52,513 nt of DNA from Bryobacterales bacterium (GTDB lineage Bacteria; Acidobacteriota; Terriglobia; Bryobacterales; Bryobacteraceae). Positions 16,754 through 25,074 of the stretch are shown in pieces. Within the stretch, counting starts at the first letter, position 1; the number at the start of each line of letters is the position of its first letter. The notes beneath the pieces are model-generated. The model did no database searches. It saw only the letters and a program-made list of their open reading frames with translations, and had not been told where the DNA came from. The stretch covers positions 1 to 52,513 of the forward strand of contig JANXXL010000208.1 in the NCBI GenBank assembly GCA_025350625.1. The letters run 5' to 3'. The position numbers and the translations under genes were made by a program.

Positions 16754-18214
16754 ATGATCAAAGGGTCCCCCATGTCATTTCTCGAAGAATTACGAGGCGT
16801 CCTTGGACCGCACGGCCTGATTACATCCCCTGAAGAAACTCGCACCTATGAGTGCGACGGTCTTACGAATTTTCGAGTGATGCCGCTGGCGGTCGTGCTG
16901 CCCACTTCCGCTGAAGAGGTGCAGGCTGTGGTTCGCATCTGTCATCGGGAACGGATACCATTTGTTGCGCGCGGGTCGGGTACGGGGTTGAGCGGCGGGG
17001 CGCTGCCGGTGAAGAACGGCATCGTCATCAGTCTGGCGCGCATGAACCGGATTCTCGAAGTGGATCTGGCGAACCAACGGGTCGTAGTCGAACCGGGCGT
17101 GATCAACTTAAACGTAACCGCGCGCGTGGCGCCCGATGGGTACTTTTATGCTCCCGACCCGTCATCGCAATCGGTATGCAGCATCGGCGGCAACGTGGCG
17201 GAGAACGCCGGGGGCGCGCATTGTCTGAAGTACGGCTTTACGACGACGCATGTGCTGGCGATCGAAGTGGTGTTGCCGGACGGAACGCTCGCGCATTTCG
17301 GGTCGAAGACTTTGGATGCTCCGGGCTATGATTTGGCCGGAGTGTTTGTGGGTTCGGAAGGCACGCTGGGCGTGGCGACTAAGGTTACGCTGCGCATCGT
17401 GAAGCGTCCGGAGTGCGTTCAGACATTGCTCGCAGCGTTTGGAAACACCAATGACGCGGGCGCGGCGGTCAGCGATATTATTGCCGCGGGCATGCTGCCG
17501 GCGGCGATCGAGATGATGGACAACCTTGCCATCCAGGCTGCGGAGGCTGCTGTGCATGCCAACTATCCCGACTGCGGCGGACTGCTGCTGGTGGAGTTGG
17601 ACGGTCCCGTGGCGGAAGTCGACACCTTGATCGCCCAGGTGAGCGCGATCTGCCGCCAGAATGGCGCGGGCGAAATTCGCGTGGCGCAAACTGAAGAGGA
17701 GCGCGCGCTGGTGTGGAAGGGACGCAAGGCGGCATTCGCGGCGGTGGGACGCATTTCGCCAAATTACATCGTGCAAGATGGAGTGATTCCGCGCACGGCG
17801 CTGCCAAAAATTCTGAATGAGATCGAGCGCATGGGCGCTGCTTCGGGATTGCGCGTCGCCAATGTGTTTCACGCGGGCGACGGCAACCTGCACCCATTGG
17901 TGATGTACGACCGAAAAATCGAGGGACAGGAACATGCGGCGGAGGTCCTGGCCGAGCGCATTCTCGAAATGTGCATCGAGATGGGCGGCTCCATCACGGG
18001 CGAGCATGGAGTCGGCGAAGAGAAGAAACATATGATGGGGAAAATGTTCTCGGAGCCGGACCTGGCCACCATGCAGAAGCTGCGCTGCGCGTTCGATCCG
18101 TTTTTGCTGGCGAATCCGACCAAAGTGTTTCCCCGGCCGCGGATGTGCGGCGAGCAGCCGGGTGAATACCAGCAGCATCCTCTTGAGATCGCGGGCATCG
18201 CGGAAAGATTTTGA
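16754..18214 (+). CDS. glcD: Glycolate/D-lactate oxidase FAD subunit GlcD
   Basis: 486 residues. The N-terminal PCMH-type FAD domain has TSAEEVQAVV, ARGSGTGLSGGALP and DPSSQSVCSIGGNVAENAGG. The C-terminal FAD-oxidase domain has VFHAGDGNLHP and SITGEHGVG, the usual substrate and flavin contacts. GlcD is the catalytic flavoprotein that oxidises glycolate (or D-lactate) to glyoxylate (or pyruvate), passing electrons through the GlcE and GlcF subunits to quinones. The ATG at 16754 gives the longest form; an ATG at 16772 (MSFLEELRG) fits the family N-terminus about as well. It is followed by glcE, with only a few bases between or a short overlap. Confidence 0.93.
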   Translation: MIKGSPMSFLEELRGVLGPHGLITSPEETRTYECDGLTNFRVMPLAVVLPTSAEEVQAVVRICHRERIPFVARGSGTGLSGGALPVKNGIVISLARMNRILEVDLANQRVVVEPGVINLNVTARVAPDGYFYAPDPSSQSVCSIGGNVAENAGGAHCLKYGFTTTHVLAIEVVLPDGTLAHFGSKTLDAPGYDLAGVFVGSEGTLGVATKVTLRIVKRPECVQTLLAAFGNTNDAGAAVSDIIAAGMLPAAIEMMDNLAIQAAEAAVHANYPDCGGLLLVELDGPVAEVDTLIAQVSAICRQNGAGEIRVAQTEEERALVWKGRKAAFAAVGRISPNYIVQDGVIPRTALPKILNEIERMGAASGLRVANVFHAGDGNLHPLVMYDRKIEGQEHAAEVLAERILEMCIEMGGSITGEHGVGEEKKHMMGKMFSEPDLATMQKLRCAFDPFLLANPTKVFPRPRMCGEQPGEYQQHPLEIAGIAERF

Positions 18215-18218
18215 AGCC

Positions 18219-19292
18219 GTGAGGATCGTCGAGCCACAGTCGGAAGAAGAAGCCGCGGCAATTTTGCGCTGCGCCTACGAAGACGGCTCGGCGGTGATTC
18301 CACGCGGCGGCGGAACGAAATCGGATTGGGGAAATCCTCCGGCGCGCACCGACTTTATGCTGTCGACGGCGCGCTTGAACCGCGTGATAGAGCACGCCTG
18401 GGCCGATCTGACGGTGACTGTTGAAGCCGGATGCACTATCGCGGAATTGCAGCGCACATTGGCCGAGCGCGGCCAGAGGCTGGCGGTGGATCCGCTATGG
18501 CCGGAAAAAGCCACAGTGGGCGGAGTGCTTTCGGCTAACGACAGCGGGTCGCTGCGATTCCGTTATGGCGGCTTGCGGGACCTGATCATCGGCGTGACGC
18601 TGGCACTCGCCGATGGAACGCTCGCGAAGAGCGGGGGCAAAGTAGTTAAGAACGTTGCCGGATATGATTTATCGAAACTGGTGACCGGCGCGTTTGGGAC
18701 GCTGGGCGTGATCACCAGCGCGACGTTCCGCTTGCATCCGCTGCCGAAGTATACGCAGACGGTAACCGCGGCAACTCCGGATTTGGGAGCGATGCAGTTG
18801 CTGCTCGGCAAGATCCTGGATGCTCGCATCGTCCCGGCTGCGATACAGGTGCGGGCGGGGGCGGGAGCGCCGCAGATCGATGTCCTCTTTGAAGGAACTG
18901 AAGAGGGGATTCAAGCGCAAATCGACCGGCTGCGCGAGATGACTCCGCTGCAGGAGAATGGCGCGGAAGCATGGCAGCGGCTGGATGCGGGCGCGAAGAT
19001 CAGTGTGCTGCCGGCGCGGATCGCCGAGACGCTCGAAGGATTCGACGGCTACGCGGTGGTGCAGGCGACCGGGATTGGCTGGGTGCAATCGCACCATTTG
19101 CCGGGGCTGCGCAAGAAGATAGAACTCGCCGGGGGATCGCTGGTGTTGATGCGGCCTTTTGCAGGGATGGACGCCTGGGGCGACACCGCGGGAAGCATTG
19201 GCGGCGATTCGATTCCACTCATGCGCTCGATCAAGCGGCAGTTCGATCCGCGCGGGATCCTGAATCCGGGTGTATTTGTGGGGGGCATTTGA
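18219..19292 (+). CDS. glcE: Glycolate oxidase FAD-binding subunit GlcE
   Basis: About 357 residues. It contains IPRGGGTKSDWGNPP, VEAGCTIAELQRTLAERGQR, GGVLSANDSGSLRFRYGGLR and GGKVVKNVAGYDLSKLVTGA. These are the landmarks of the FAD-binding PCMH domain in GlcE, which has no complete oxidase domain. I use the GTG at 18219, four bases after glcD ends, since it gives the usual distance to the PRGGG motif. A GTG at 18162 would overlap glcD by 53 bases. GlcE forms the glycolate oxidase complex with GlcD and GlcF. The C-terminus retains the GILNPG motif common to these proteins. Its stop overlaps the TTG start of glcF. Confidence 0.9.
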   Translation: MRIVEPQSEEEAAAILRCAYEDGSAVIPRGGGTKSDWGNPPARTDFMLSTARLNRVIEHAWADLTVTVEAGCTIAELQRTLAERGQRLAVDPLWPEKATVGGVLSANDSGSLRFRYGGLRDLIIGVTLALADGTLAKSGGKVVKNVAGYDLSKLVTGAFGTLGVITSATFRLHPLPKYTQTVTAATPDLGAMQLLLGKILDARIVPAAIQVRAGAGAPQIDVLFEGTEEGIQAQIDRLREMTPLQENGAEAWQRLDAGAKISVLPARIAETLEGFDGYAVVQATGIGWVQSHHLPGLRKKIELAGGSLVLMRPFAGMDAWGDTAGSIGGDSIPLMRSIKRQFDPRGILNPGVFVGGI

Positions 19293-20464
19293 TAAATCAG
19301 GAGTTGATCAGCAAGTGCGTGCATTGCGGGTTCTGCTTGCAGGCATGTCCAACTTACGTTCTATGGGGGAACGAGATGGATTCGCCGCGCGGGCGTATCT
19401 ACCTTATGAATATGCTGAACGAGGGGCAGACCGCGATGACTCCCGATTTCGTACAGCATATGGATACGTGTCTGGGATGCGTGTCGTGCATGACGGCGTG
19501 CCCGTCGGGCGTGAATTACGGGAAGCTGATCGAGGAAACGCGGGCGGAGATCGAGCACACGTATACGCGGCCGCTGCGCGACCGGATGATGCGGTGGTCT
19601 ATCCTGCATACCTTTCCGAATGTGGGCTTGTTAAAGTTGGGGCGCGTGTTCTTGTCCGCGCATCAGAAGCTGGGGTTGCCATCGCCGAGTAAACTGATGC
19701 CGAAGCTGGGTAAGCGCGAGGCAATTGCGAGAGTGACGCCGGCGAAGGGGGCGAAACGCGCGCGAGTGGGATTGATGCTGGGGTGCGTCCAGCGCGAATT
19801 TTTGCCGGAGATCAATGCGGCTACTGTCCGCGTGCTAACGGCCGAGGGATGCGAAGTCGTGGCCCCGGCGGAACAGCCGTGCTGCGGTGCGCTGCTGATG
19901 CACGCAGGGAAGGATAAGGAAGCGCTCGCGTTGACCAATCGCCTGTACGCGACTTTTGAAAAGGCGGGCGTGGATGTGATCATTACCAACGCCGGGGGAT
20001 GCGGGTCTCACCTCAAAGAGTTCTCGGCCGGATTCCAGGGGAAGGTGAAGGACGTCGCGGAGTTTCTGGTGGAACTGGGGCCGCGGGCGGAGCGGCATCC
20101 GGTGGCGAAGTGCGTCGCGTATCATGACTCCTGCCATTTGCAGCATGCGCAGCAGGTGCGCAAGCAGCCGCGGGAATTGCTGGCGGGAATTCCGGGATTA
20201 ACGGTGGAGGAGATGCCGGAAGGCGCGCTCTGCTGCGGGTCGGCGGGAATCTATAACCTGGTGCAACCGGTGACGGCGAACGAGCTTGGGGATAGAAAAG
20301 CCCGGTTTATTCAAGCCATTGGACCGGACGCCGTGGCAACCGGGAACGTCGGATGCATCCTGCAAATGCAGGCGGCGTTGGCTCGCCAGGACGGCGGCCA
20401 GCCGCCGGTCATGCACACGATTCAATTGCTGGATGAATCGATTCGGGGCGCGGCGCCCATTTAG
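19289..20464 (+). CDS. glcF: Glycolate oxidase iron-sulfur subunit GlcF
   Basis: About 391 residues. Two [4Fe-4S] motifs lie at the N-terminus: CVHCGFCLQACP and CLGCVSCMTACPSG. Two CCG domains follow, with CCGALLMHAGK and NAGGCGSHLKEF in the first and YHDSCHLQHAQQ and CCGSAG in the second. This is the electron-transfer subunit that hands electrons from the flavin subunits to quinone at the membrane. I chose the TTG at 19289 because it follows GGGGGG and overlaps the glcE stop by four bases (TTGA). A TTG at 19304 is an alternative, and longer forms read through glcE in another frame. It ends nine bases before the convergent secreted-repeat gene. Confidence 0.92.
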   Translation: MINQELISKCVHCGFCLQACPTYVLWGNEMDSPRGRIYLMNMLNEGQTAMTPDFVQHMDTCLGCVSCMTACPSGVNYGKLIEETRAEIEHTYTRPLRDRMMRWSILHTFPNVGLLKLGRVFLSAHQKLGLPSPSKLMPKLGKREAIARVTPAKGAKRARVGLMLGCVQREFLPEINAATVRVLTAEGCEVVAPAEQPCCGALLMHAGKDKEALALTNRLYATFEKAGVDVIITNAGGCGSHLKEFSAGFQGKVKDVAEFLVELGPRAERHPVAKCVAYHDSCHLQHAQQVRKQPRELLAGIPGLTVEEMPEGALCCGSAGIYNLVQPVTANELGDRKARFIQAIGPDAVATGNVGCILQMQAALARQDGGQPPVMHTIQLLDESIRGAAPI

Positions 20465-20472
20465 TATCGATA

Positions 20473-22785
20473 TCAGTTGAAGAACAGGCCGCTGACGACC
20501 GCGTTGATCTGACTGGCGTTGGTCACCTGGATAATTACGTGACCCGTCAGTTTCCACACCAGATATTTTCCGTTTTGAAAACTACTCAGGTTCTGGCTGT
20601 TGAGCACCGCGTTGGTCCCGCCATCCAAGATGTTGACGGTCTGGGCACGCGCACCGCCTTGGTCCCAATCCACACAGTAAAGTGCGAGCTGGTGCAGCAC
20701 TCCATCGGTGAAATTGACGTCTATGGTAAAGGTGCCGAAGGAATACCAAGTGGCTGCGATGCGGTCAGTAGCAGAGAGCGCCTTTTGCAATCCCCGCACG
20801 TCGCTGGTTGACGCGGCCCAGGTGTGGTTCGATTGACCAGTGGGCGTTACGGTGACGTATGACGGATAGGACACCGTATCGTTGATCACGTTATACCCGG
20901 CGGCTCCATAGACTCCCTTCCAGCTTCCTTGCGTGGCTGTGTCGGTTGTTACGAACAGCGCAGTGTTGCCTGCCCCGCCTGTGATCGTGTAAGCGCCCGA
21001 AGTCACCGAACTATCCGTCAATCCGGTCTTATAGGCGATCGCCTTGAGCGTGAGGTTGCTGTTCACGGGCACGGGCGTGTTGGTATAAAGTGTTCCGACC
21101 GAGGACGTCGGGAAGGTCGTCCCATCGGTGGTGTAGCGTATGGACGCTCCGGAAGTGGCGGAACCGATCATCACTGACTGCGCGGCAGCATAGGAGCCCG
21201 CCGGCGGAGTGAAGGTCGGCGCAGCTACAGTGGTGCCGGCTGTGGCGGGATCGAAGAACAGGCCGCTGACGACCGCGTTGATCTGACTGGTGTTGGTTAC
21301 CTGAATGATGACGTGACCCGTCAACTTCCACACCAGGTATTTTCCGTTTTGAAAATTGCTTAGGCTCTGGCTGTTCAGCACCGCATTGGTGGCGCCGTCC
21401 AAAATGTTGACGGTTTGTCCGCGCGCACCGCCTTGGTCCCAATCCACGCAATAAAGCGCTAGCTGGTGCTGCAATCCGTCGCTGAAGTTGACATCCATCG
21501 TAAAGGTGCCGAAGCTATACCAGGTGGCCGCGATGCGGTCGGTAGGAGAAAGCGCCTTCTGCAATCCCCGCACGTCGCTGGTCGAGCCGGTCCATACATA
21601 GTTTGACTGGCCACTGGGAGTCACGGCGACATAAGACGGGTACGATACTGTATCGTCGATCACGTTGTAGCCGTTGGATCCGTAGACGCCCTTCCAGCTT
21701 CCTTGCGTGGTTGTGTCGGTTGTTACGAACAACGCGGTATTGCCCGCGCCGCCGGTGATCGTGTAGGTGCCCGAAGTCACTGAACTATCCGTCAATCCGG
21801 TCTTATAGGCGATGGCCTTGAGCGTGAGCGTGCTGTTAACTGAGACCGGCGGGTTGGTGTTGTAAAGCGTTCCGACCGAGGAAGTCGGTATGGTTGTCCC
21901 ATCTGTGGTGTAGCGTATGGACGCCCCGGAAGTAAACGAATTGATCGTCACCGACTGCGGAGAGGCGTAGGGTCCAGCCGGCGGAGTGAAGGTGGGCGCA
22001 GCGACGGTAGTGCTGCCGGTTGCAGGATCGAAGAACAGGCCGCTGACCACCGCGTTGATCTGACTGGTATTGGTTATCTGGATGATGACGTGACCCGTCA
22101 ATTTCCACACCAGGTATTTTCCGTTTTGAAAACTACTCAAGCTCTGACTGTTTAGCAGCGCGTTAGTGCTGCCATCTAAGATGTTGACCGTCTGCGCCCG
22201 CGCACCGCCCGAGTCCCAATCGAGGCAGTAGACCGCTACCTGATGTTGCAGTCCATCTGTGAAGTTGAGGTCCATTGTAAAGGTGCCGAAGGTGTACCAG
22301 GTGGACGCGATGCGGTCGGTAAGAGAAAGCGGCTTCTGCAATCCCCGCACATCGCTGGTTGACGCGGCCCATGTGTGGCTCGACTGACCGGTGGGCGTCA
22401 CGCTGACGTATGACGGGTAAGAGGTCGAATCGCCTATCACGTTATAGCCGTTGGACCCGTAGACGCCCTTCCAGTTTCCTTGGCTCGCGGCATCCGTTGC
22501 TACGAAGGCCGCTGTGTTGCCTCCGCCGACCGTGATTGTGTAGGCGCCCGACGTCACCGAACTATCGGTCAATCCAGTCTTATAGGCGATGGCCTTGAGC
22601 GTTAGCGTGCTGTTGACGGGTATCGGAGTGTTGTTGTAAAGCGTTCCGGCCGAGGAAGTCGGTATGGTCCCATCGGTGGTGTAGCGGATGGACGCTCCGG
22701 AGGTGGCCGTACTGATCGTCACCGACTGCGGCGAAGTGAAGGGTCCGGCCGGCGGAGTGAAGGATGGTGGCGCTACTACGGAGGT
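20473..22785 (-). repeat. Three in-frame tandem repeats of about 774-777 bases
   Basis: The phrase GAACAGGCCGCTGAC recurs at 20482, 21256 and 22033, giving periods of 774 and 777 bases (258 and 259 codons). The copies stay in frame and differ by scattered, mostly silent changes, with the two outer units most distinct. The unit equals one chitobiase-C-terminal domain plus one beta-sandwich domain. The high nucleotide identity suggests recent duplication or gene conversion and is a likely spot for assembly collapse. Confidence 0.85.
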
Positions 22786-24324
22786 GCAGCTGGGGAACTT
22801 GAAACTTGCGATGCGGGTGCTCCAGTTGTAACTACCGCTGGTCTTGAGGTACTCGTTGGTGTACCAGAAGGTGCAGTCATCCACCGGATCGACACTCATG
22901 CTGGTGTAATCGCCCCAGCGGCTGATGTTTCCATTTTGCGAGCCGGTGCCGGTGGTTATTGTATTTTCGAGTTGCATGGTATTCACCGGGTCCGTGACCA
23001 AGCGGCCGGTGTAGCGGATGGCTGGATTCATGCTGCTGCTCGAAACGCTGTAGCCCAGGGCCATGTTGCCGGAATGATCCACGGCAATGCTGCCCATCCA
23101 GCGGTAGTTTGTGTCGGGCGCATACGTACTCTGCTGAAACACCGTGGGGGTGCCTGCCGGATTCCGCAGTTCGTACCAGCGGACTCCCACGCTGGTGCCA
23201 CTGGTGACCGCGTGATTTACGACCAGCGCTTCGTGATCGCCGAAGTTGCGGTAGGCCAGGCGGTACATCAGGCGGTCGGCCAGCGAATCGAGCAACTGCG
23301 AAGTGCCGGACTGAGGAATGCATGTCCCGCCGCCGCCGCACGCCGCGCTGAAGGCGGCCACCGGAATGTTGGTGGGACCGGTGAGCGTCGAGTTGGCCGG
23401 AGTGACGAAGTCGACGTGGAATTTCCAAAGGTTCAGCGAGTTGTTGCCGAAGTTCACATAGTAATTCGGCGAGCCGGCCGGGGGCGGTGTGAAGCCGTCG
23501 AGATCGGCGGGCAACAGGCTGTCGGCACTGGTGCTCAACTGGAAGCACACCTGGGTGGCCGTTAGGCCGGCGATCATCTTGGCGCGGTCATAGGCGCAGA
23601 CTTTGGGGCCGGCAAAAGTCGTTGAGTTGTTGAAGACGTTGAAGGAAATGTAGTAGGCGTCTGGCCATACGCCGAGCTTCATATAATCCGGGAATTGCAC
23701 GTTGCCATAGGAGAATGAATAGCGGTTGTAGGCTCCCGTGGCGTCGGAAGTTTTAGACACGGCCACGCATTCGAGATAGGGTAATGTCGTAACGGAAAAC
23801 TGGATGAAAACCCAGCGGTTGGCGGCTTTGTCGTATTGGACAATGGGATCGCCGTCGTTGTTGGTTTCGCACCCGCCTCCGAAGCCGGTCCACATGGTTT
23901 TGCCGGCGGCTGGACCATAAAGCAGGGCGCCAGTGGTTTTATCAAACACTGCAAACGATGTGTTGACCCATTGGACGAATTGGGTAGCACCCACGGCGCC
24001 GTTGGTGTCGGGGGGTTCGGAATTGGGGGTGTATCCGTAGTCGCCGTTGCCGACGCCGGCAAAATTCAACCCTGACGTGGTCGCCACCAGCGGGCTGGCG
24101 GAGGTCTGTGCAACCGAATCCGGTTGAGCCGAGAGGGGGCCTAGCTGGCCCGGGCGACGGGTTGGTCTGTGATTTAAACCCGGGTCCGGGGGCGACGGCG
24201 GGATTTCCGTCAGCGGGCGGGAAACATCCTGGTGATTCGAGTGGTCGACTCCCGGGCCGCCCTGCGCCCAGACCGCGGATGCGGATACGAAAAAGTAGAA
24301 GAGGACAATCCAACCCTTGCGCAT
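20473..24324 (-). CDS. Large secreted protein with three chitobiase-C-terminal/beta-sandwich repeats
   Basis: About 1283 residues. A signal peptide (MRKGWIVLFYFFVSASAVWA) is followed by a Pro-rich linker. An N-terminal region of about 500 residues is rich in Tyr, Gly and Asn, contains PPDTNGAVGATQFVQWVN and resembles a secreted propeller-like domain. Three units of about 258 residues then run to the C-terminus. Each starts with a chitobiase/beta-hexosaminidase C-terminal domain (PTFTPPAG, GASIRYTTDG, LKAIAYKTGLTDSS) and ends with a beta-sandwich (GVYGxxGYNV, SDVRGLQK, GKYLVWKLTGHVIIQ). The signal puts it outside the cytoplasm; polysaccharide or cell-surface binding is likely, but no catalytic residues are evident. 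I chose the ATG at 24324 because it begins the signal peptide. Confidence 0.85.
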   Translation of the reverse strand: MRKGWIVLFYFFVSASAVWAQGGPGVDHSNHQDVSRPLTEIPPSPPDPGLNHRPTRRPGQLGPLSAQPDSVAQTSASPLVATTSGLNFAGVGNGDYGYTPNSEPPDTNGAVGATQFVQWVNTSFAVFDKTTGALLYGPAAGKTMWTGFGGGCETNNDGDPIVQYDKAANRWVFIQFSVTTLPYLECVAVSKTSDATGAYNRYSFSYGNVQFPDYMKLGVWPDAYYISFNVFNNSTTFAGPKVCAYDRAKMIAGLTATQVCFQLSTSADSLLPADLDGFTPPPAGSPNYYVNFGNNSLNLWKFHVDFVTPANSTLTGPTNIPVAAFSAACGGGGTCIPQSGTSQLLDSLADRLMYRLAYRNFGDHEALVVNHAVTSGTSVGVRWYELRNPAGTPTVFQQSTYAPDTNYRWMGSIAVDHSGNMALGYSVSSSSMNPAIRYTGRLVTDPVNTMQLENTITTGTGSQNGNISRWGDYTSMSVDPVDDCTFWYTNEYLKTSGSYNWSTRIASFKFPSCTSVVAPPSFTPPAGPFTSPQSVTISTATSGASIRYTTDGTIPTSSAGTLYNNTPIPVNSTLTLKAIAYKTGLTDSSVTSGAYTITVGGGNTAAFVATDAASQGNWKGVYGSNGYNVIGDSTSYPSYVSVTPTGQSSHTWAASTSDVRGLQKPLSLTDRIASTWYTFGTFTMDLNFTDGLQHQVAVYCLDWDSGGARAQTVNILDGSTNALLNSQSLSSFQNGKYLVWKLTGHVIIQITNTSQINAVVSGLFFDPATGSTTVAAPTFTPPAGPYASPQSVTINSFTSGASIRYTTDGTTIPTSSVGTLYNTNPPVSVNSTLTLKAIAYKTGLTDSSVTSGTYTITGGAGNTALFVTTDTTTQGSWKGVYGSNGYNVIDDTVSYPSYVAVTPSGQSNYVWTGSTSDVRGLQKALSPTDRIAATWYSFGTFTMDVNFSDGLQHQLALYCVDWDQGGARGQTVNILDGATNAVLNSQSLSNFQNGKYLVWKLTGHVIIQVTNTSQINAVVSGLFFDPATAGTTVAAPTFTPPAGSYAAAQSVMIGSATSGASIRYTTDGTTFPTSSVGTLYTNTPVPVNSNLTLKAIAYKTGLTDSSVTSGAYTITGGAGNTALFVTTDTATQGSWKGVYGAAGYNVINDTVSYPSYVTVTPTGQSNHTWAASTSDVRGLQKALSATDRIAATWYSFGTFTIDVNFTDGVLHQLALYCVDWDQGGARAQTVNILDGGTNAVLNSQNLSSFQNGKYLVWKLTGHVIIQVTNASQINAVVSGLFFN

Positions 24325-24453
24325 CAGGGATGCCTTTCGTCGAGTCAAAAACTTGGCCCGGAGAAACTTCACGAAGGATCTACTTTAGCACTTTGGGCCG
24401 GCCCTCAGTCCTAGTTTTTACGACGCCGGCAAGAAGTTTGCGTTATCGAGCGA

Positions 24454-25047
24454 TCAGCGAATTTTCACTGTCCGGACCCACAGTAATTCGCAGGCTCCGC
24501 CGCCGACATCGGTGCGGCTGAGAGAACTGGTCCACTTCCCGCCGTCTGCGGTCTGCACTTCGACCAGGTAACCATCGAGTTCTGCAAGGTCTCCCACGCG
24601 AAGAGCACGGAGCTGTTTCTTGATTTCCGGGGAGGAGGGAATGGTGTGGATGTTGGCGCTGTGCGACACGATTTCCTCGCTCGGCAATGGAAGGTTGCGA
24701 TGTGCGGGACGCCAGGTGTACCAGCGTTGTCCCTGCGAGATGGAGAGTTCGTCGAGCACCGCCTGATCCGACATGGGTCCCCAGCCTACTGCTAAATCCA
24801 GGGGAGAAACCGCGGAGCCATGATCGAACCAGTATGGCTCGGTGCGCAGGATACGCGCGCTGACATGAAAATCTGCGAGGGGGGTGAAACGATTCCCGTT
24901 TTCTTCCCATGGGGCGCCCCTGCCCATCAAGTTCTGATACGGGTCATCGGGAACCAGAATTCCGGGTGGATGCCTGGCGTGGCGGTAATCGTCGATAAAA
25001 TATACGCCTAGCAGCACTAAAATTATGCCGGCGGCTACGCCCTTCAT
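24454..25047 (-). CDS. Membrane-anchored conserved hypothetical protein
   Basis: 197 residues. One N-terminal membrane helix (VAAGIILVLLGVYFIDDY) is followed by a soluble domain with PWEENGNRFTPLADFHVSARILRTE, YWFDHGSAVSPLDLAVGWGPMSD and RWYTWRP. This belongs to a conserved family of periplasmic or inner-membrane-anchored proteins of unknown function, recognisable by the SPLDLAVGWGPMSD and SHSANIHTIP motifs. Nothing points to an enzyme. It lies between the secreted-repeat gene and the PQQ dehydrogenase, all three on the same strand, but the gaps do not prove an operon. Confidence 0.75.
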   Translation of the reverse strand: MKGVAAGIILVLLGVYFIDDYRHARHPPGILVPDDPYQNLMGRGAPWEENGNRFTPLADFHVSARILRTEPYWFDHGSAVSPLDLAVGWGPMSDQAVLDELSISQGQRWYTWRPAHRNLPLPSEEIVSHSANIHTIPSSPEIKKQLRALRVGDLAELDGYLVEVQTADGGKWTSSLSRTDVGGGACELLWVRTVKIR

Positions 25048-25074
25048 CGACTCTATTCTAGGTTCGCGGGGCGG

